Source of the DNA: Piscicola geometra | Taxonomy: Eukaryota > Annelida > Clitellata > Hirudinida > Piscicolidae | Reading direction: 5' to 3' | DNA length: 64,000 bases | NCBI GenBank assembly: GCA_943735955.1 | Contig: OX030968.1 | Location: 4,925,704 to 4,989,703 of the forward strand | Shown here: one piece after another, positions 11,890 to 23,890 of the stretch | How the letters are laid out: every line of letters starts with the position of its first letter | Position numbering within the stretch: the first letter of the stretch is position 1 | Translations under genes and position numbers: made by a program | The notes under the pieces: generated by a model | Database searches by the model: none | Told to the model about the DNA's origin: nothing | What the model saw: the letters and a program-made list of their open reading frames with translations, nothing else

Positions 11890-12830
11890 TATGTTATAGG
11901 TTTTTTAGTCTCGGACTGTATGTTTTTAGCCTCTGTGTGTTGAACGGGCTCATTCTTGCTAGTGAGTTGCGTCTATATATATTTTAAATTATGGGCTAGT
12001 ATTTATTGATTATATAATTGTCTAAGGTTTGTAGGTAGATGTTTGCGAGTGCTGGGTGGTGCTGAGGCCCATGACACAGCCGTTAGCTTGTTGGTAGCTA
12101 GTATTTTGAAATTGCAAGAAGTTATTATTAAGTATTGAGTTTAGTAGGTCTCTTATGAGTGGGTCTGGCCGGGTGGGGTGTGGATTGATGGAAAGAGTAC
12201 ATTTCATTGTGGCTATTTTGTTTACAAAATCTTAGCATAACTTCTTTTAACCTTGTAGGTCTCATCAACCATTATTACGTCAGAAAATCTTCTTAGCAGA
12301 TTTATCTGATCGGTTGTTGTCCATGTGATGCATTCCACTTGGTTTCCGGGTTTGCATCTATATGATAAATAATGCCAGGGGCATCGAGAACCTTTTTATT
12401 TCATCTATTGAAGAACCTTGAACAAAAAAAATAGGATGAAAAAAGATAGTGTTTGGTTCTGTTGATAAGATGAAAAAAGTTATTTTTATGAATAATAAGA
12501 TTAGTAATTCTGGCCATAGCCGTATAATGCTGAATAGTGAAAGTACACATACCTGAGTTTGCATTTCTTTTACTTCAAGCTGCAGATTTATCTGATCGGT
12601 TGTTGTCCATCTGATTATAAAAATCTTGTGGTTTCGTTTAGAGACCCTGGCTTTGTAAATGATCAGCTGTTAGTGTGGGATTCGCGCCGTTAGATAGCAT
12701 CAATAGTGTTTGTTTCTCTAACAATCCTTTTGGTCGTTTTTCTGAGCTATAAATTGAAAATTCTTCACTTCCATGTGAATGGTTATGAAGCCAATTTTTT
12801 TCCGGATTACATAGCTTTACTTGATATTAA
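11890..12830 (-). mobile_element. Penelope-like remnant plus dispersed repeat block, copy 2
   Basis: Minus-strand 12022-12207 encodes a PLE-type segment, ...LIRDLLNSILNNNFLQF...YQQANGCVMGLS, aligning with the fragments at 7480-7690 and 21900-21960. The rest repeats 7310-8200 with about 90 percent visual identity. No intact gene. Confidence 0.6.
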
Positions 12831-12839
12831 CCTAATTAA

Positions 12840-13420
12840 ATGGTCCATCAACGAAAGTCCATTCTGACGGAGTTCTACTTCGAACAGCGCACCACTTCAT
12901 GTAGAACCTTTAGAACTTTCTTTTCATCAACTGCTGCTCTAACTTAGATGTACCCATTGGATTAAATAACTGCACAGTCTTCTTGATGGAAGTAGCGATC
13001 AGAAGCGAAAAATGATTGGTAAACGATTTAATCCAAAGTTGTCACGGATGTATAATAACACTTCGATGATATCCATTAAGTGTTGCCATGTTGGACGAAT
13101 TTAACTTTATCAATATTTAGACTTTCAAATTCGGTATTTAACAACTTTTTTGATAAAATGATTTCCTCGATGGTAAAAAAACCAGCAGTATTAGATACAC
13201 ACACCCGGAGCCAACAAAAAACAGCACCTGTGGATTGATGTCGAGGTTGAGTTGAGGAGGAGATGCGCTGCCCTGCGCTCCCTTTTCCTGCGAGGTGGCC
13301 TCTTCCAGCACCTGTCCAGAGCAGAATAAATCTGATTAATTACATTTTTAATGAGAATAGTACCGTTGTCATTTATGATACACGAAAAGAAATTTGAAAA
13401 AACCCATTCATAATTTTTTC
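12840..13420. other. No gene recognised; short GC-rich coding-like island
   Basis: AT-rich except 13215-13320. There the minus strand reads an open stretch preceded by a possible acceptor (CTGGACAG at 13312-13319): VLEEATSQEKGAQGS, then PPQLNLDINPQ. It looks like an isolated exon but I cannot name it. Confidence 0.35.
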
Positions 13421-14340
13421 AAATGATAAAAGAAAAATACAAGATTTCGAAAAAGCAGTCAATTGTATTTTTGAAATAGATAATGAAAAAAGCATACGCA
13501 ATGGATTTAACAGTAACTTTCCGTAAATACCCTCTTTCCTTTGCACGTGATCAAGATATTAAGAGGGCAAAGTACACGGTTTAAAAAATTGAATCTTCAA
13601 ACCTGTACAACAAATGTCTCAATCATTCAACAGAATCCTTAAAGAGTTCAACGATTGGATAGAATACTCAGTAGACTGTATCATTTTAAGTTTATATCGA
13701 CTAAAGGAATTATACTAGAAAGAAATTGAAAGAGACTATCAATCAATCATTATGAATAGAGATATAAAGAGATGGCTGAAAAAACACGGAGAATAGCCAA
13801 ACATTGGGTCTTTAATGTCTTGGGAAGTAATGAAACCACAATAGTTCGATAGAATTCATGTGAAATGTGTTTTTGTGACTGCAAAACATCCTGCTATCAA
13901 TTACTAGCATAAAAACACATCATTAAATTTGACCACACAATAGTAAAAATTAGAAAAGACGTGTGCCCGAAAAAAACAAAGTTAATTGCTTTTAAGTATA
14001 AGATCAAAATTTAAACAAAATTTGACTTATATACATTTATATAAATAATAATAATACCAAATAGGCTTTTAAAAACAAAATTTATTTAACAAAAACCAAA
14101 GGAAGTGTTTTTTATCCTTAGCACAATGTCTGAAATTGTGCTAAGGTCTGATCACAAGATAAAGGACCCTCTTCCTTCATAGCCCCATTCAATTTCTTTA
14201 ACATAATTTTCTGTTAGTCGATATAAACTTAAAACAATACAATCTACAGGACACTCTCTCCAATCGTTCAACTCTTTGAGTACTCAATTGAATGATTCTG
14301 AGACATTTGTTGTACAGGATTGAAGATTATATTTAATTAA
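13420..14340. repeat. Inverted pair of transposon-derived segments
   Basis: 13425-13760 (plus) and 14180-14340 (minus) are diverged inverted copies. For example CTGTACAACAAATGTCTCA at 13602 pairs with TGAGACATTTGTTGTACAG at 14299, and TTTAAGTTTATATCGACTAA at 13684 with its counterpart near 14215. The plus arm starts with a decayed version of the MIKEEIPEFEKAVN segment seen intact at 19356 (minus). Confidence 0.6.
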
Positions 14341-14344
14341 CTCC

Positions 14345-15340
14345 CAATTACTTAAGTTATTAGTCTATTTTTATGGATATTATTCATGAAATAATTTTTG
14401 AACTCTTTGTCCCACGTCGTTGAAATATTTAGTAGTTTTTCTAAATAGTCCTGGTAGGAATTCTGTTGTAATAACATTCCCACATTGACTTTATAGAACT
14501 CTAACTCTTCCAAAGAGCCTGCTCCGTGGGACCTGAGCCACCTTTTCATATCTTGTATCGCGTGCTTTATGCACAGGAAGAGGGTATTTTCGGAAAGTTA
14601 TTTTTAAACCCATTACGTATACTTGTTTCATTATCTGTTACAAAATTAACATTAACTGCTTTTTCGAATTCTGGTATTTCTTCTTTTATCATTTGAAAAA
14701 TAAGGAACGGGCTTTTTATAATTTCCTTTCATGTATCATAAATGCCAACGGTAAAGAAGGCGATGATATAAATTTTTTTGATCTAAACGTCAAAACTAAA
14801 TCACGGAGTATAAACCTGCATGGATGTTATGGACTGGAGCAGAGCGAGTGTCCATTAACATCTCAGCAGAGGGGCAGGACAGGTCTCCTACAATGTATCT
14901 CTCCATTTGTCGCTCCATACTGCTCCCTCCATTAGAGAGCTTACTATGTGAGGCAATAAATTTAAATTGTTATTATAAGATATAAGAGCTTTGTGAACTG
15001 CATCCTTTTTCAGAGGCTGTCCAAATACGTCTTCTTTCATTGTGGTTATGCTTTCAGGATGCTTTTGAATTTCCGCAATCTTCTTTACAGCGTGCTGGAA
15101 TGCTGGTGCTTTTATTATGGAATTAACGGATTGATTCAATAAAAGAAACAAAATATGATAGAAAAAGTATTCCAATCCTTACCATCTCGAGATTGGAGAG
15201 GTTGTTGACACCACCAGATATGAACTCATCATTTATAGATTCGCTAATTGTCAATATTTTACAATAAAAAAACTGCGTACTGACAGTCTGGGAATTCAAT
15301 TCAATCCAGTTGAATCGATCGTACCACGAGAGCTGAAACA
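14345..15340 (-). pseudogene. DDE-type transposase remnant, unassigned superfamily
   Basis: Minus-strand pieces: KRWLRSHGAGSLEELEFYK (about 14490-14550) and ESITTMKEDVFGQPLKK (about 15000-15055). The same pieces lie in the same order at 19075-19740, where the first is preceded by FVTDNETSIRNGLKNNFP and LCIKHGIQDMKRWL. The VTDNE..I....K..FP....LC..H...D...WL pattern is that of a rearranged DDE transposase centre. Stops break both copies; superfamily not assigned. Confidence 0.5.
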
Positions 15341-15559
15341 AGCGATTCTGGTTTGGGATCAGAGAGTGGGTTTGGGGAAGAGACGATTTTTGTTATGAAT
15401 AGGAAAAAAATAATTTTGTACAAAACATCTTGCATCCAATATTGGAGTTTGTGAGAAAATGTCCGAAAAAAGTAACTTCGGTAGTTGTTCATGTGATTAT
15501 AAAAATCTTGTAGTTCCGTTTGGAGACCCTGGCTTTGTAAATGATCAGCTATTAGTGTG

Positions 15560-15772
15560 GAATGGACGAAACAAAAACAAAAGGATACTCAAAAAAGGTA
15601 GAAACTAAGGGAGAATTGACGAAACAAAAACAAATGGATATACCTTTTTTAGTATCCATTTATTTTTGTTTCGTCCATTCTTTCTTAGTTCCTATCTTTT
15701 TGAGTATCCTTATGTTTTTGTTTTGTCCCTTCCCCCTTAGTAGAAACTAAAGTGTGACAGGTCCATAAATTC
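15560..15772. mobile_element. Foldback/MITE-like element, copy 2
   Basis: Same arms as the copy at 8640 (GGACGAAACAAAAACAAAAG and complement). It lies directly after GCTATTAGTGTGG, a position within the dispersed repeat also seen uninterrupted at 8040, so it appears to have inserted there. Confidence 0.8.
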
Positions 15773-15774
15773 CT

Positions 15775-15930
15775 CTTATAGTTGCATAGGTTGCAACTAT
15801 AGGGTTTCAACCCTGAGTGTATTCTTTGGTGCTTTGTGAAATTGGAGCGATTGTTAGGCACATAGCTGCACTCTTTGCAATGGTGACGTTTCTTTATTTC
15901 ACTCTTACCCAAAATGTATCTTGATCTCAA
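15775..15930 (-). pseudogene. C2H2 zinc-finger fragment
   Basis: The minus strand encodes one full C2H2 finger, HHCKECSYVPNNRSNFTKHQ then RIHSG, the linker LKPYS and the start of a second finger CNLCNYKR. Spacing C-x2-C-x12-H-x3-H is canonical. The frame runs into the foldback element at 15772, which cuts off the rest. No start codon context is evident. It may be a piece of a host zinc-finger gene carried or broken by transposition. Confidence 0.65.
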
Positions 15931-16268
15931 TTCCTGTATTTATGTTTATGTAAAAAACGGTGTTTACTATACATCCCATAATTATCCTCATCAAATATAC
16001 ACACAAAATTCATAATAAATACAAATAATCTGGCTTATGAGCATGTCAACGACCTCTTGTACCTATTTGGAATGAAATGGTGAATAGGATTAGCTTAATT
16101 TAATATTCAATAGATTTCTACTTGATACTATTTAAATACCAATGTTTAAAAATTAATTTTTAGTTATTAACAATTATTTTAAAGCTAATCAGTTCTTTAT
16201 TCATTTTTTATCATAAAAATATAGCATAACCTGGTTTGTAGACAGTTTTTGGAGATTGAAAATTAGGC
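15931..16268. other. No gene recognised
   Basis: AT-rich sequence, 3' flank of the FLYWCH-MULE gene; nothing recognisable. Confidence 0.5.
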
Positions 16269-18528
16269 CTAGCACAGCCTCAAGCACACATTCAATAAAT
16301 GCCTCGAAGAAATTTGGCCCTCATTAAACATTTTCCAGGCGGTATATAACTTTTTCTGCCAGTCTTTCGTCTTACGAATCTGCCTTCTCATTAACTTATC
16401 GTCCAAAATGAGGCGGCACTGGTGCCTGAGACCATGTGCCTCATTGAAAAGAAGGCTCACAAGACGGTAAAATGGCAGACTCCTATATCGGGCAGATTTG
16501 TTGATTCGATTGTGCCATCCTTCGACATCATTGTTTGTGCGAACCGATCGTCCAAATACCGACCAGTTGCGCACCTTCCACACAGAACCATCCATCCAGG
16601 TTCTGCGGAAATAATCCAGAAACGCTGTCAGTTTTTCACTGGAGTTCTTGGAAACAATTCTCTCAAAGGATGGCCGGATATCGATCTCCGGAATTAAGGG
16701 TAAAGAAATTACCTGCCGAATAATTTTGTAAATGGAACCATTTCTTGCGTAGGCTGTTCTAAGACATAATTTCTTAACTTTCCTCCAAAGAGCTTGACTG
16801 TAGTGGAAGTAGCATTCTTTCGTGCCGGCTCCAGGGAAGACCGTCCTGTGGGCCTTCCACAAGGCCACTTCAAAGTCCACCACTGCTGTATCCATCTGAA
16901 TGGCTGGTCCCAGCAGATCCCGCACCTTCTGTAGTACCTATGTCATAAGAATATAGGCTTTTAGTGTTGTTTATTCAGTAACTTGAATTTCAAAATTCGG
17001 AATAAACTTTGGTATTTACCACTCTGTAGTCCTGTGAGGTTCTTTTGCTCTTCAGGACGTATAACAGAGGCACCTGCTTCACCTTGTCTCCAAATCTAAA
17101 ATGTTAGAAAAAAAATTATGAAATAGAAATAAAATAAATTGAATATTATTATAGAACAAATATATTTAGAGCAAACCAAAATGCAACTTACTTAAGAAAT
17201 CCGTGAATAGTAAAGAGTTGGAGGAATGGCTTCATGACTACTTTAAAAGTACCGTCAAGATACCATGTCCTCATTTTCCTCAGCCTCTCCATGTTCTTTC
17301 GAGTCGCAAAGAGGTAGTGCGCGTTTGAGCCATACGTCACACTACCTCTGTAAAATGGCTCTTGGAACGTCCTTTCGAAAAAGCTGGCAGCAACCTGAAT
17401 AAGTAAAAAAGATCAGTAGAAAAGTGTCATAGGCGCTTACAGCTTAAATGTGAGAATAATCTCACAGTAAAGGGAGTGCTGGATGGTTCTTTTGGCCACA
17501 TGCGCCTCCTGTGGTAGTTGGCAATTTGAGACAAGTTGATCTCACTAATTGCTGTGCAGGTTGGCTGCTCCCCCAAGGGAAACCTCTGCCCAGCATCTCT
17601 GACGATGGTCTGGGCAGTGTCCAGGAACCGTTCTTGAGCAGCCGACTTTATCTGGTTTTATGAGAAAGTTAAACTTGCATAAATAAATTCCGTGAAATTG
17701 CAATGGCAAATATTTATATATTACTTCTTTTTTCTGAAGAATAGTGGTTAAAAGGTCCGGTTTTGAGGCATGATTCCGTGCTTTTTTGCTTTATCCTTGC
17801 TGGGAAAATTCTACCCTTTGTTCGCACGCTGCATCGCCACAGCACACCATACTGGTACCTTTGTTAGAGGTGTGGAAGGAATAAATTATCTCGAAATACA
17901 AAAATAAAAAATAATTGTGAAGCGTTATCTCACTGTTGGCCACGGGTGAAGGAATATCCTTCGCTTGACACAAAGATTTCCGTTCCTAATTGTGAGCCAC
18001 CTTGAACCACGGTGAAAGTAGGCGGTTGGTAAGAGACAAAATCTTCTTCATTAACATGTTCTTCGTTGATGTCACCGAATTAAAAAAAATATTAAGTGAT
18101 AGGCAACGAAAAATTATATTAATAATTTCGATTAGTAAAATGAATAACTTACGAGTCCTCGTCTATGAATCTAGTTTCCTCCATTCGAGATGGACCCGGT
18201 AAAAGCCTATCATCATCATAATCAATATCAGCTTCATCATCATCATCATCATCACTGTAGAGTTAAACTCATTTACAACAAGTGCAATTTAATTTAAATA
18301 AATATAACTAATTACTAACTTCTCTTCCTCCATTCGAGATGGACTAAGAAGAGGTCCTGCATCAGCTTCATCACTGATGAGACTATAAAAAGAGTTATAA
18401 AAAAATAATTGGATTATTAAAAAAAATTAGATATTTAATTATTCATTTTAGTTTGAGATTGTTTGAAAATAATAATTGATAAATATCATATTATAAACTT
18501 TTTATCATCCTCCTGATCACTGATAACA
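16269..18528 (-). CDS. FLYWCH-MULE transposase gene, multi-exon, nearly intact
   Basis: Minus-strand gene with GT-AG introns of about 50-110 bp in its transposase part. The last four exons join cleanly: 17466-17651 (62 codons, ends phase 0), 17192-17394 (phase 2), 17020-17095 (phase 0) and 16269-16937 (stop at 16269). They encode a MULE transposase: WYLDGTFKVVMKPFLQLFTI carries the first catalytic Asp, TAVVDFEVALWKAHRTVFP the second, then CYFHYSQALWRKV and a late NNDVEGWHNRIN with an acidic residue. Upstream exons (about 17934-18010+ and 17727-17858) make a FLYWCH finger: GYSFTRGQQ joined to YQYGVLWRCSVRTKG. Three tiny exons further 5' (18153-18254, 18320-18373, 18499-18528) are acidic. Joining exon 17727-17858 to 17651 is off by one base next to a poly-A run, so this copy may be slightly damaged. 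FLYWCH plus MULE is a known animal transposon architecture; host domestication is not excluded. Confidence 0.7.
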
Positions 18529-18779
18529 CTGAAAAATAAATAAATTAAAGAATTTTTATAATTATTCTTTTACAATATGCGGTTATTATTATCCTTCTAA
18601 AAGATGTTTTTTATAATAATTAATTTTGGATAATAATTATTTTACAAAATGCGATTAATAATTTTGCATTTAAAAGGGTATGCATTGGATTCGGCAATCC
18701 ACGATTATTTCACTATTTGATATTCAATTATTACATTTGAGATTATAATTGCATAAGCAAATTTAATTAATTTATCCTT

Positions 18780-18870
18780 ACATCGGTTTTGCAAAAGAGC
18801 GAGTTAGGTTGAGGAGTCAGTTTTGCAAAAGAGCGAGTTAGGTTGAGGAGTCAGTTTTGCACAAGGAAAA
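18780..18870. repeat. Tandem 35-bp repeat
   Basis: Two full units and a partial third of TTTTGCAAAAGAGCGAGTTA plus GGTTGAGGAGTC. No other copies seen in the window. Confidence 0.8.
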
Positions 18871-18899
18871 ATTGGATAAACAATAAAGGAAAGGTAATT

Positions 18900-19860
18900 G
18901 ATATAAATATATTACTCACAGCTAAGCTACATATATGGACATCTTGCATCCACCACGCTTATTAATATTCATTTTAATCCATCATTATTAACATAAGTGA
19001 AGCTTGAAGTTTTTTCGATACGAACCAGATGAGAATTCAATCGACAAAAATCATTAATGGATTTTTCTATAGTTTCAATATTTTAAAATATTCTCAATTT
19101 TTCCTAAATAGTTCTGGTAAAAATTCTGTTGTAATAACATTCCCTCATTGGCTTTATAGAACTCTAACTCTTCCGAAGAGCCTGCTCCGTGGGACCAGAG
19201 CCACCTTTTCATATCTTGTATCCCGTGCTTTATGCACAGGAAAGAGGGTATTTTCGGAAAGTTATTTTTAAGCCCATTACGTATACTTGTTTCATTATCT
19301 GTTACAAAAATAACATTAACTGCTTTTTCGAATTCTGGTATTTCTTCTTTTATCATTTGAAAAATGAGGAATGGGCTTTTTGTAATTTCCTTTCATGTAT
19401 CATGAATGCCAACGGTAAAGAAGGCGATGGTATGAATTTGTTTGATCTAAACGTCAAAACTAAATCACGGAGTTTATACCTGCATGGATGTTATGGACTG
19501 GAGCAGAGCGAGTGTCCATTAACATCTCAGCAGAGGGGCAGGACAGGTCTCCTACAATGTATCTCTCCATTTGTCGTTCCATCCTGCTCCCTCCATTAGA
19601 GAGCTTACTATGTGAGGCAATAAATTTAAATTGTTATTATAAGATAATAGAGCTTTGTGAACTGCATTCTTTTTCAGAGGCTGTCCAAATACGTCTTCTT
19701 TCATTGTGGTAATGCTTTCTGGATGCTTTTGAATTTCCACAATTTTTTTATAGCGTGCTGGAATGCTGGTGCCTCTATTATGGAATTAACGGATTGATTC
19801 AATAAAAGAAACAAAATATGATAGAAAAAGTATTCCAATCCTTACCATCTCGAGATTGGA
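18900..19860 (-). pseudogene. DDE-type transposase remnant, second copy
   Basis: Minus-strand frames 19075-19356 (EKAVNVIFVTDNETSIRNGL..., LCIKHGIQDMKRWLWSHGAG) and 19552-19740 (HPESITTMKEDVFGQPLKK...) match 14345-15175 closely. The two large copies are about 4.8 kb apart in the same orientation. Broken by stops; superfamily unassigned. Confidence 0.55.
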
Positions 19861-21440
19861 TAGGTTGTGATAGTTCCCATAAACAAGGGTCATCCAAAGC
19901 CCTGTGAGGATTTTCCCAACCAAACCAAGGGCCTGCAGTTGCACCATTGTCCTTGGTTCGTTGAGTCCCTCCCACAGGGCCTTGGTCACATCATTCTTGG
20001 TGTAACTGCTGATACGAAAAAATTACAAATGGTTTAAAAAAAGTACAGTAAATTTATGTCATTATTAAACAATGAATCGTGAAATATACTTGATAAGGAA
20101 TCCATGTAACAATTCTCTGTGCTGGAGGGCCACGCCTGCCATGTGGAAGGGGAGGTGCAGGCGGTTGCCGACGTAGCGTAAAAAGATCCCTGGAACGACT
20201 TTGTTTGCTGTCAGATAGGCCCTGAACGCTCCTGTTTCACCTTTAAAGCTGTGTCTAAGAGAGAAAAAAAATCTATAACTATGAGACATTTATAAATCAA
20301 TATACAAATCATTTCAATCATTGGAACTTAATAGATATATAAAGATAATTATAATCACCTGAGTTTTGATAAGTTGTACAGGAAAGAAACTGCTGTGCCA
20401 TCCTTACCTGTGAATTGATCAAGAACTATTATTTAAACTGAATAAAAAATCTCGAGGTAATGATACCTTGACTGCACCTGTTGCAGGCCTCGAAAAGTTT
20501 TCCTTGCAAGGATTCATGGTCTGCGGACTGCTGCCTTCCACACAGTGCCTTCCATCCAGGTACTGCGGAAGTAGTTTTGATACAGGGACACTCGTTCATT
20601 TGAGTTTCTTTATCTCATCGAACAATGACGGGATCTCCCTCTCTGGGATCAATGGAAGGCGAACAAGAGAGTACAGTCGGTGATTGCTAATATAGGCGCC
20701 TTTCAGCCCAAATTCTTTGATCTTCCGCCAAAGTGCCTGCCCGAAGTGGAAATGACAACCCTTAATAGCTACATTAGGAAAAACGCCTCTGAGGGCTTTC
20801 CACAGACCAACTTCAAAGTCAACTACAAAGGTCTCCAGTCGTTGGGTGTGGTCGACCAAGTCACACACCTTCTGCAGCACCTGTGGAATAACAATATAAG
20901 TAGCGTTTGCAATCGATTAACGCAAAATTTGTTTAAATGAAATTATTATTGCATTTTTGTAAAAAATATGAGTTTTACTTTTCAAGTTGAAATTACACGT
21001 GATTTCTGAACGAAAATTCAGCTATAAATGAGATTCCGCTTAAATTATAACTTTAAAAACTCGTCTTTCTGCTTCGGCATTCCGAGCATTCCTCCCAACC
21101 ACTGCATCCTACTCCACTCAAACGCACCCCTTCTTAGTCTTTTACAATTTTGTTTCTCAATGTTAAAACATTTTTAATAGATAAAATGCAATAATAATAG
21201 GGGAGAAAGGGATGAAATAACTTAGATTGAGTTGTATAAACCATTTCGAAATTGGAACAAATCCTGTTGCCATTTAACTCATGAAAGAGTGGATAGTGAA
21301 GAGTTGCACAAATGGCATCTTGACGACCTTAAAGGTGCCATCCAGATACCAGGTCTTGCTCTTCTTGAGCCTCTTGAGGTTGCAGTCAGTGGCAAATAGG
21401 TAGTGGATTTAGTTACCCACTGCCACATACTGTTAGTGAG
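19861..21440 (-). pseudogene. MULE transposase, degraded intron-containing copy
   Basis: Minus-strand exons homologous to the 16.3-17.7 kb gene. 21290-21430 encodes FATDCNLKRLKKSKTWYLDG then TFKVVKMPFVQLFTIH. 20596-20885 encodes TFVVDFEVGLWKALRGVFP and CHFHFGQALWRKIKEFGLK. 20065-20250 and 19865-20010 carry unmatched downstream pieces (...LHLPFHMAGVALQHRELLHG; ALWEGLNEPRTMVQLQALG). An in-frame stop lies in the 21.4 kb exon. The exon-intron layout is partly retained. Confidence 0.65.
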
Positions 21441-21564
21441 TCGGTCTTTATCTGTTTGTGAATCGGGGTTTGTCTGGGAATTCAATTCAATCCAGTTGAA
21501 TCGATCGTACCAAGCGATTCTGGTTTGGGATCAGAGAGTGGGTTTGGAGAAGAGACGAGTTTTT

Positions 21565-22552
21565 TTATGAATAGGAAAAAAATAATTTTGTATAAAACAT
21601 CTGAGAACTAGTTTTTTCATCCAATATTGGAGTTATTATCTTGTTATTATGGAGAGTTAGTGTTAAATCTAAGAAATTGATGCTGGTGTTGCTCTGTGTA
21701 TATTCAAGTATGATTTCCTTGAGGACATTGGCTGTTTTGTTTATTATTATATCAAGGGTATTTTTGTTACAGATAATTAAAAGGTCGTCGATATACCTTT
21801 TGTATAGTATAGGATTGGTTTTTAAAATTATGTTATCTATGTCATTCAGGTAGATGTTGGCTAAGGCAGGGGCCATGGAGATTCCCATTGCCAGGCCGTT
21901 CCCTGTTTGTAAGCCTGTACTTCGTATGTGAAGAAATTATTATTAAGTACTATTTTTAATAAGTCGATAATCAAATGATCAGGTCTGTTAGGTTCTGGGT
22001 ATTTTTTCAGTATTTTGGTGGTTTTTGCTATAGTCTTTTTGTTGATCATATTAGTATATAGCGATGTGACATCCGCCGTGGCTAATATGAGATCCATGTT
22101 ATCGTTATTTATTTTATTATTGGAGTTAAGCTCTTCGATGATTTCTATAAGCTCAAAGCTGTCTTTCAGGTAACAGTTGTGTTTCTTCATTAGTGGTACT
22201 AGAAAGCTATTGATATATTTAGTGATATTTGTTGTTTCCGTATTGGTGTTGGTGATGATCGGTCTGCCTGGGGGATGGATCCGTTCCATTTAGACTTTTC
22301 TTTATGGATCTTCGGAAGAAGATAAACTTCCTTGTTTTGAAGGGTGATCTGTTATTTAAAAGAAATTGCTTAAGAGTATTATTTATCTTATGTTTGTTCA
22401 AGGTATCTTTAATTAGTTTATTTGTTTTATAATTCTCGCTAGGGTTAGATGTTGCATAGAAGGCTCTGACTGATAGTCGCTTTTGTGCTTCTGTGTTATA
22501 GTCTGTATAGTTTTGAATGACAAAAATGTCATTTTTATCTGCTTTTTTCATG
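21565..22552 (-). pseudogene. Penelope-like element reverse transcriptase
   Basis: Reading down the minus strand: MKKADKNDIFVIQNYTDYN (about 22495-22552, like the K.ADK...VV....DY start of PLE RT), PPGRPIITNTN (about 22250), ATADVTSLYTNM (about 22060), MGISMAPALANIYLNDID (about 21835-21888) and KRYIDDLL with the YIDD catalytic motif (about 21783-21806), then NFLDLTLTLHN. Two frameshifts separate these blocks. No GIY-YIG endonuclease is visible downstream. Dead PLE copy fused upstream to an RTE-like fragment. Confidence 0.75.
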
Positions 22553-23890
22553 TTCCAGACGTTAGGGTACAGCCTGCTAAAGGTGGAACTGGCTCTAGCA
22601 ATCCTGACATTCACCTCGTCATCGATAGTGACACTCTGAGATAGTGTATTGCCTAGGTAGGTGAACCGGTCCACTGTGTTGAGTTTTTGTCCATTGACCG
22701 TGATGTTAGGCTCAACGTAGGGCTTTCCGGGTGCTGGCTGATGAAGGACTTCAGTCTTTTTTGTGCTGATCGTCAGACCAAAGTTTGTGCAGGCGCTGGA
22801 AAACAGGTTTACGCTGCTTTGCATGTCGGCTTCTGAGACATTGTTGAGGGCACAGTCATAAGCAAACAGCAGGTCTCTGATGTTGTCTATCGTAACTTTG
22901 GTTTTTGCCGGGAGCCTCCGAAGGTTGAACAGTTTGCCATCTGTGCGGTACTTTAGATTGACACCAACCACCTCTTCTCTGAAGGCATCGGTCAGCATGG
23001 CTGAAAACATAAGGCTAAACAGAGTTGGTGCCAAAATGCAGCCTTGCTTGACCCCGTTCGTGACTGGGAAAGGGTCCAATGATTCTCCACTGTTCTGGAC
23101 TCTGGCTTGCATTCCATCGTGGAATTTTTTCACCAAGACGATGAATTTCCTTGACAACCGTACTTGGCCATGATCTTCCACAGACCCTCTCTACTGACGG
23201 TGTCAAAAGCCTTGGTGAGGTCCACATATGTAGAAAACAGGGCAGAGTTTTGCTTCTGACACTTTTCTTGTAGCTGCCTGGCAGCAAAAACCATGTCGAT
23301 TGTTCCACGTTTTTTTCGGAAACCACGCTGACTTTCAGACAGGAGACCTTGGTCAAGTTGGGCTGTGAGGTGGTTTAGCAGGATTCTGGCAAATATCTTT
23401 CCTGCAATGAAAAGCAGTGATATGTCTCTGTGGTTGTGGCAGGCTTGTCTACTTCCTTTCCGCTTGTAGAGATGTATGATGGAAGCATCTTTAAATTCCT
23501 GCGGAATCGTCTCTTTCTCCCACATCAATAGGTACAACTGGTGGAGTCTTTTCATCAGGGCTGGTCCCCCCTCTTTGTAGACTTCAGCTGGTATAGTGTC
23601 TAAACCAGGTGCTTTGCCACTGGAAAGAAGACGTATTGCTTCCTGGTTCTCATGCAAGGTTGGAGGATCATCCAGTGCTTCGTTGGTGGGCACTTGGGGA
23701 AGACGATTGATGGCCTCAACGTTGATGTTGGAAGGGCAATTGAGGACGTTGTCGAAGTGTTCGGCCCATCTCTCCAAGATCTTCTCTTTGTCAGTAATGA
23801 GATTGTAACCATCGGCGCTAAGGAGGGGATATGAGCCAGAAGACGTGGGGCCATAAACTTCTTTCAAGGCGTTATAAATTTTTTTGTGGT
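22553..23890 (-). pseudogene. RTE/CFDP2-like non-LTR reverse transcriptase fragment
   Basis: The minus strand encodes SSGKAPGLDTIPAEVYKEGG (about 23575-23634), a QRGFRKKRGTIDMVF block (about 23280-23330), YVDLTKAFDTVSREGLWKIM (about 23170-23230), TNGVKQGCILAPTLFSLMFS (about 23010-23070), a FAYDCALN block where FADD is expected (about 22845-22870), LTISTKKTEVLHQPAPGKP and TVNGQKLNTVDRFTYLGNTL. This layout is that of RTE-type elements often annotated as craniofacial development protein 2-like. The active-site second Asp is lost and there is a frameshift near 23150. Its frame continues without stop into the PLE at 22552. Confidence 0.75.
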
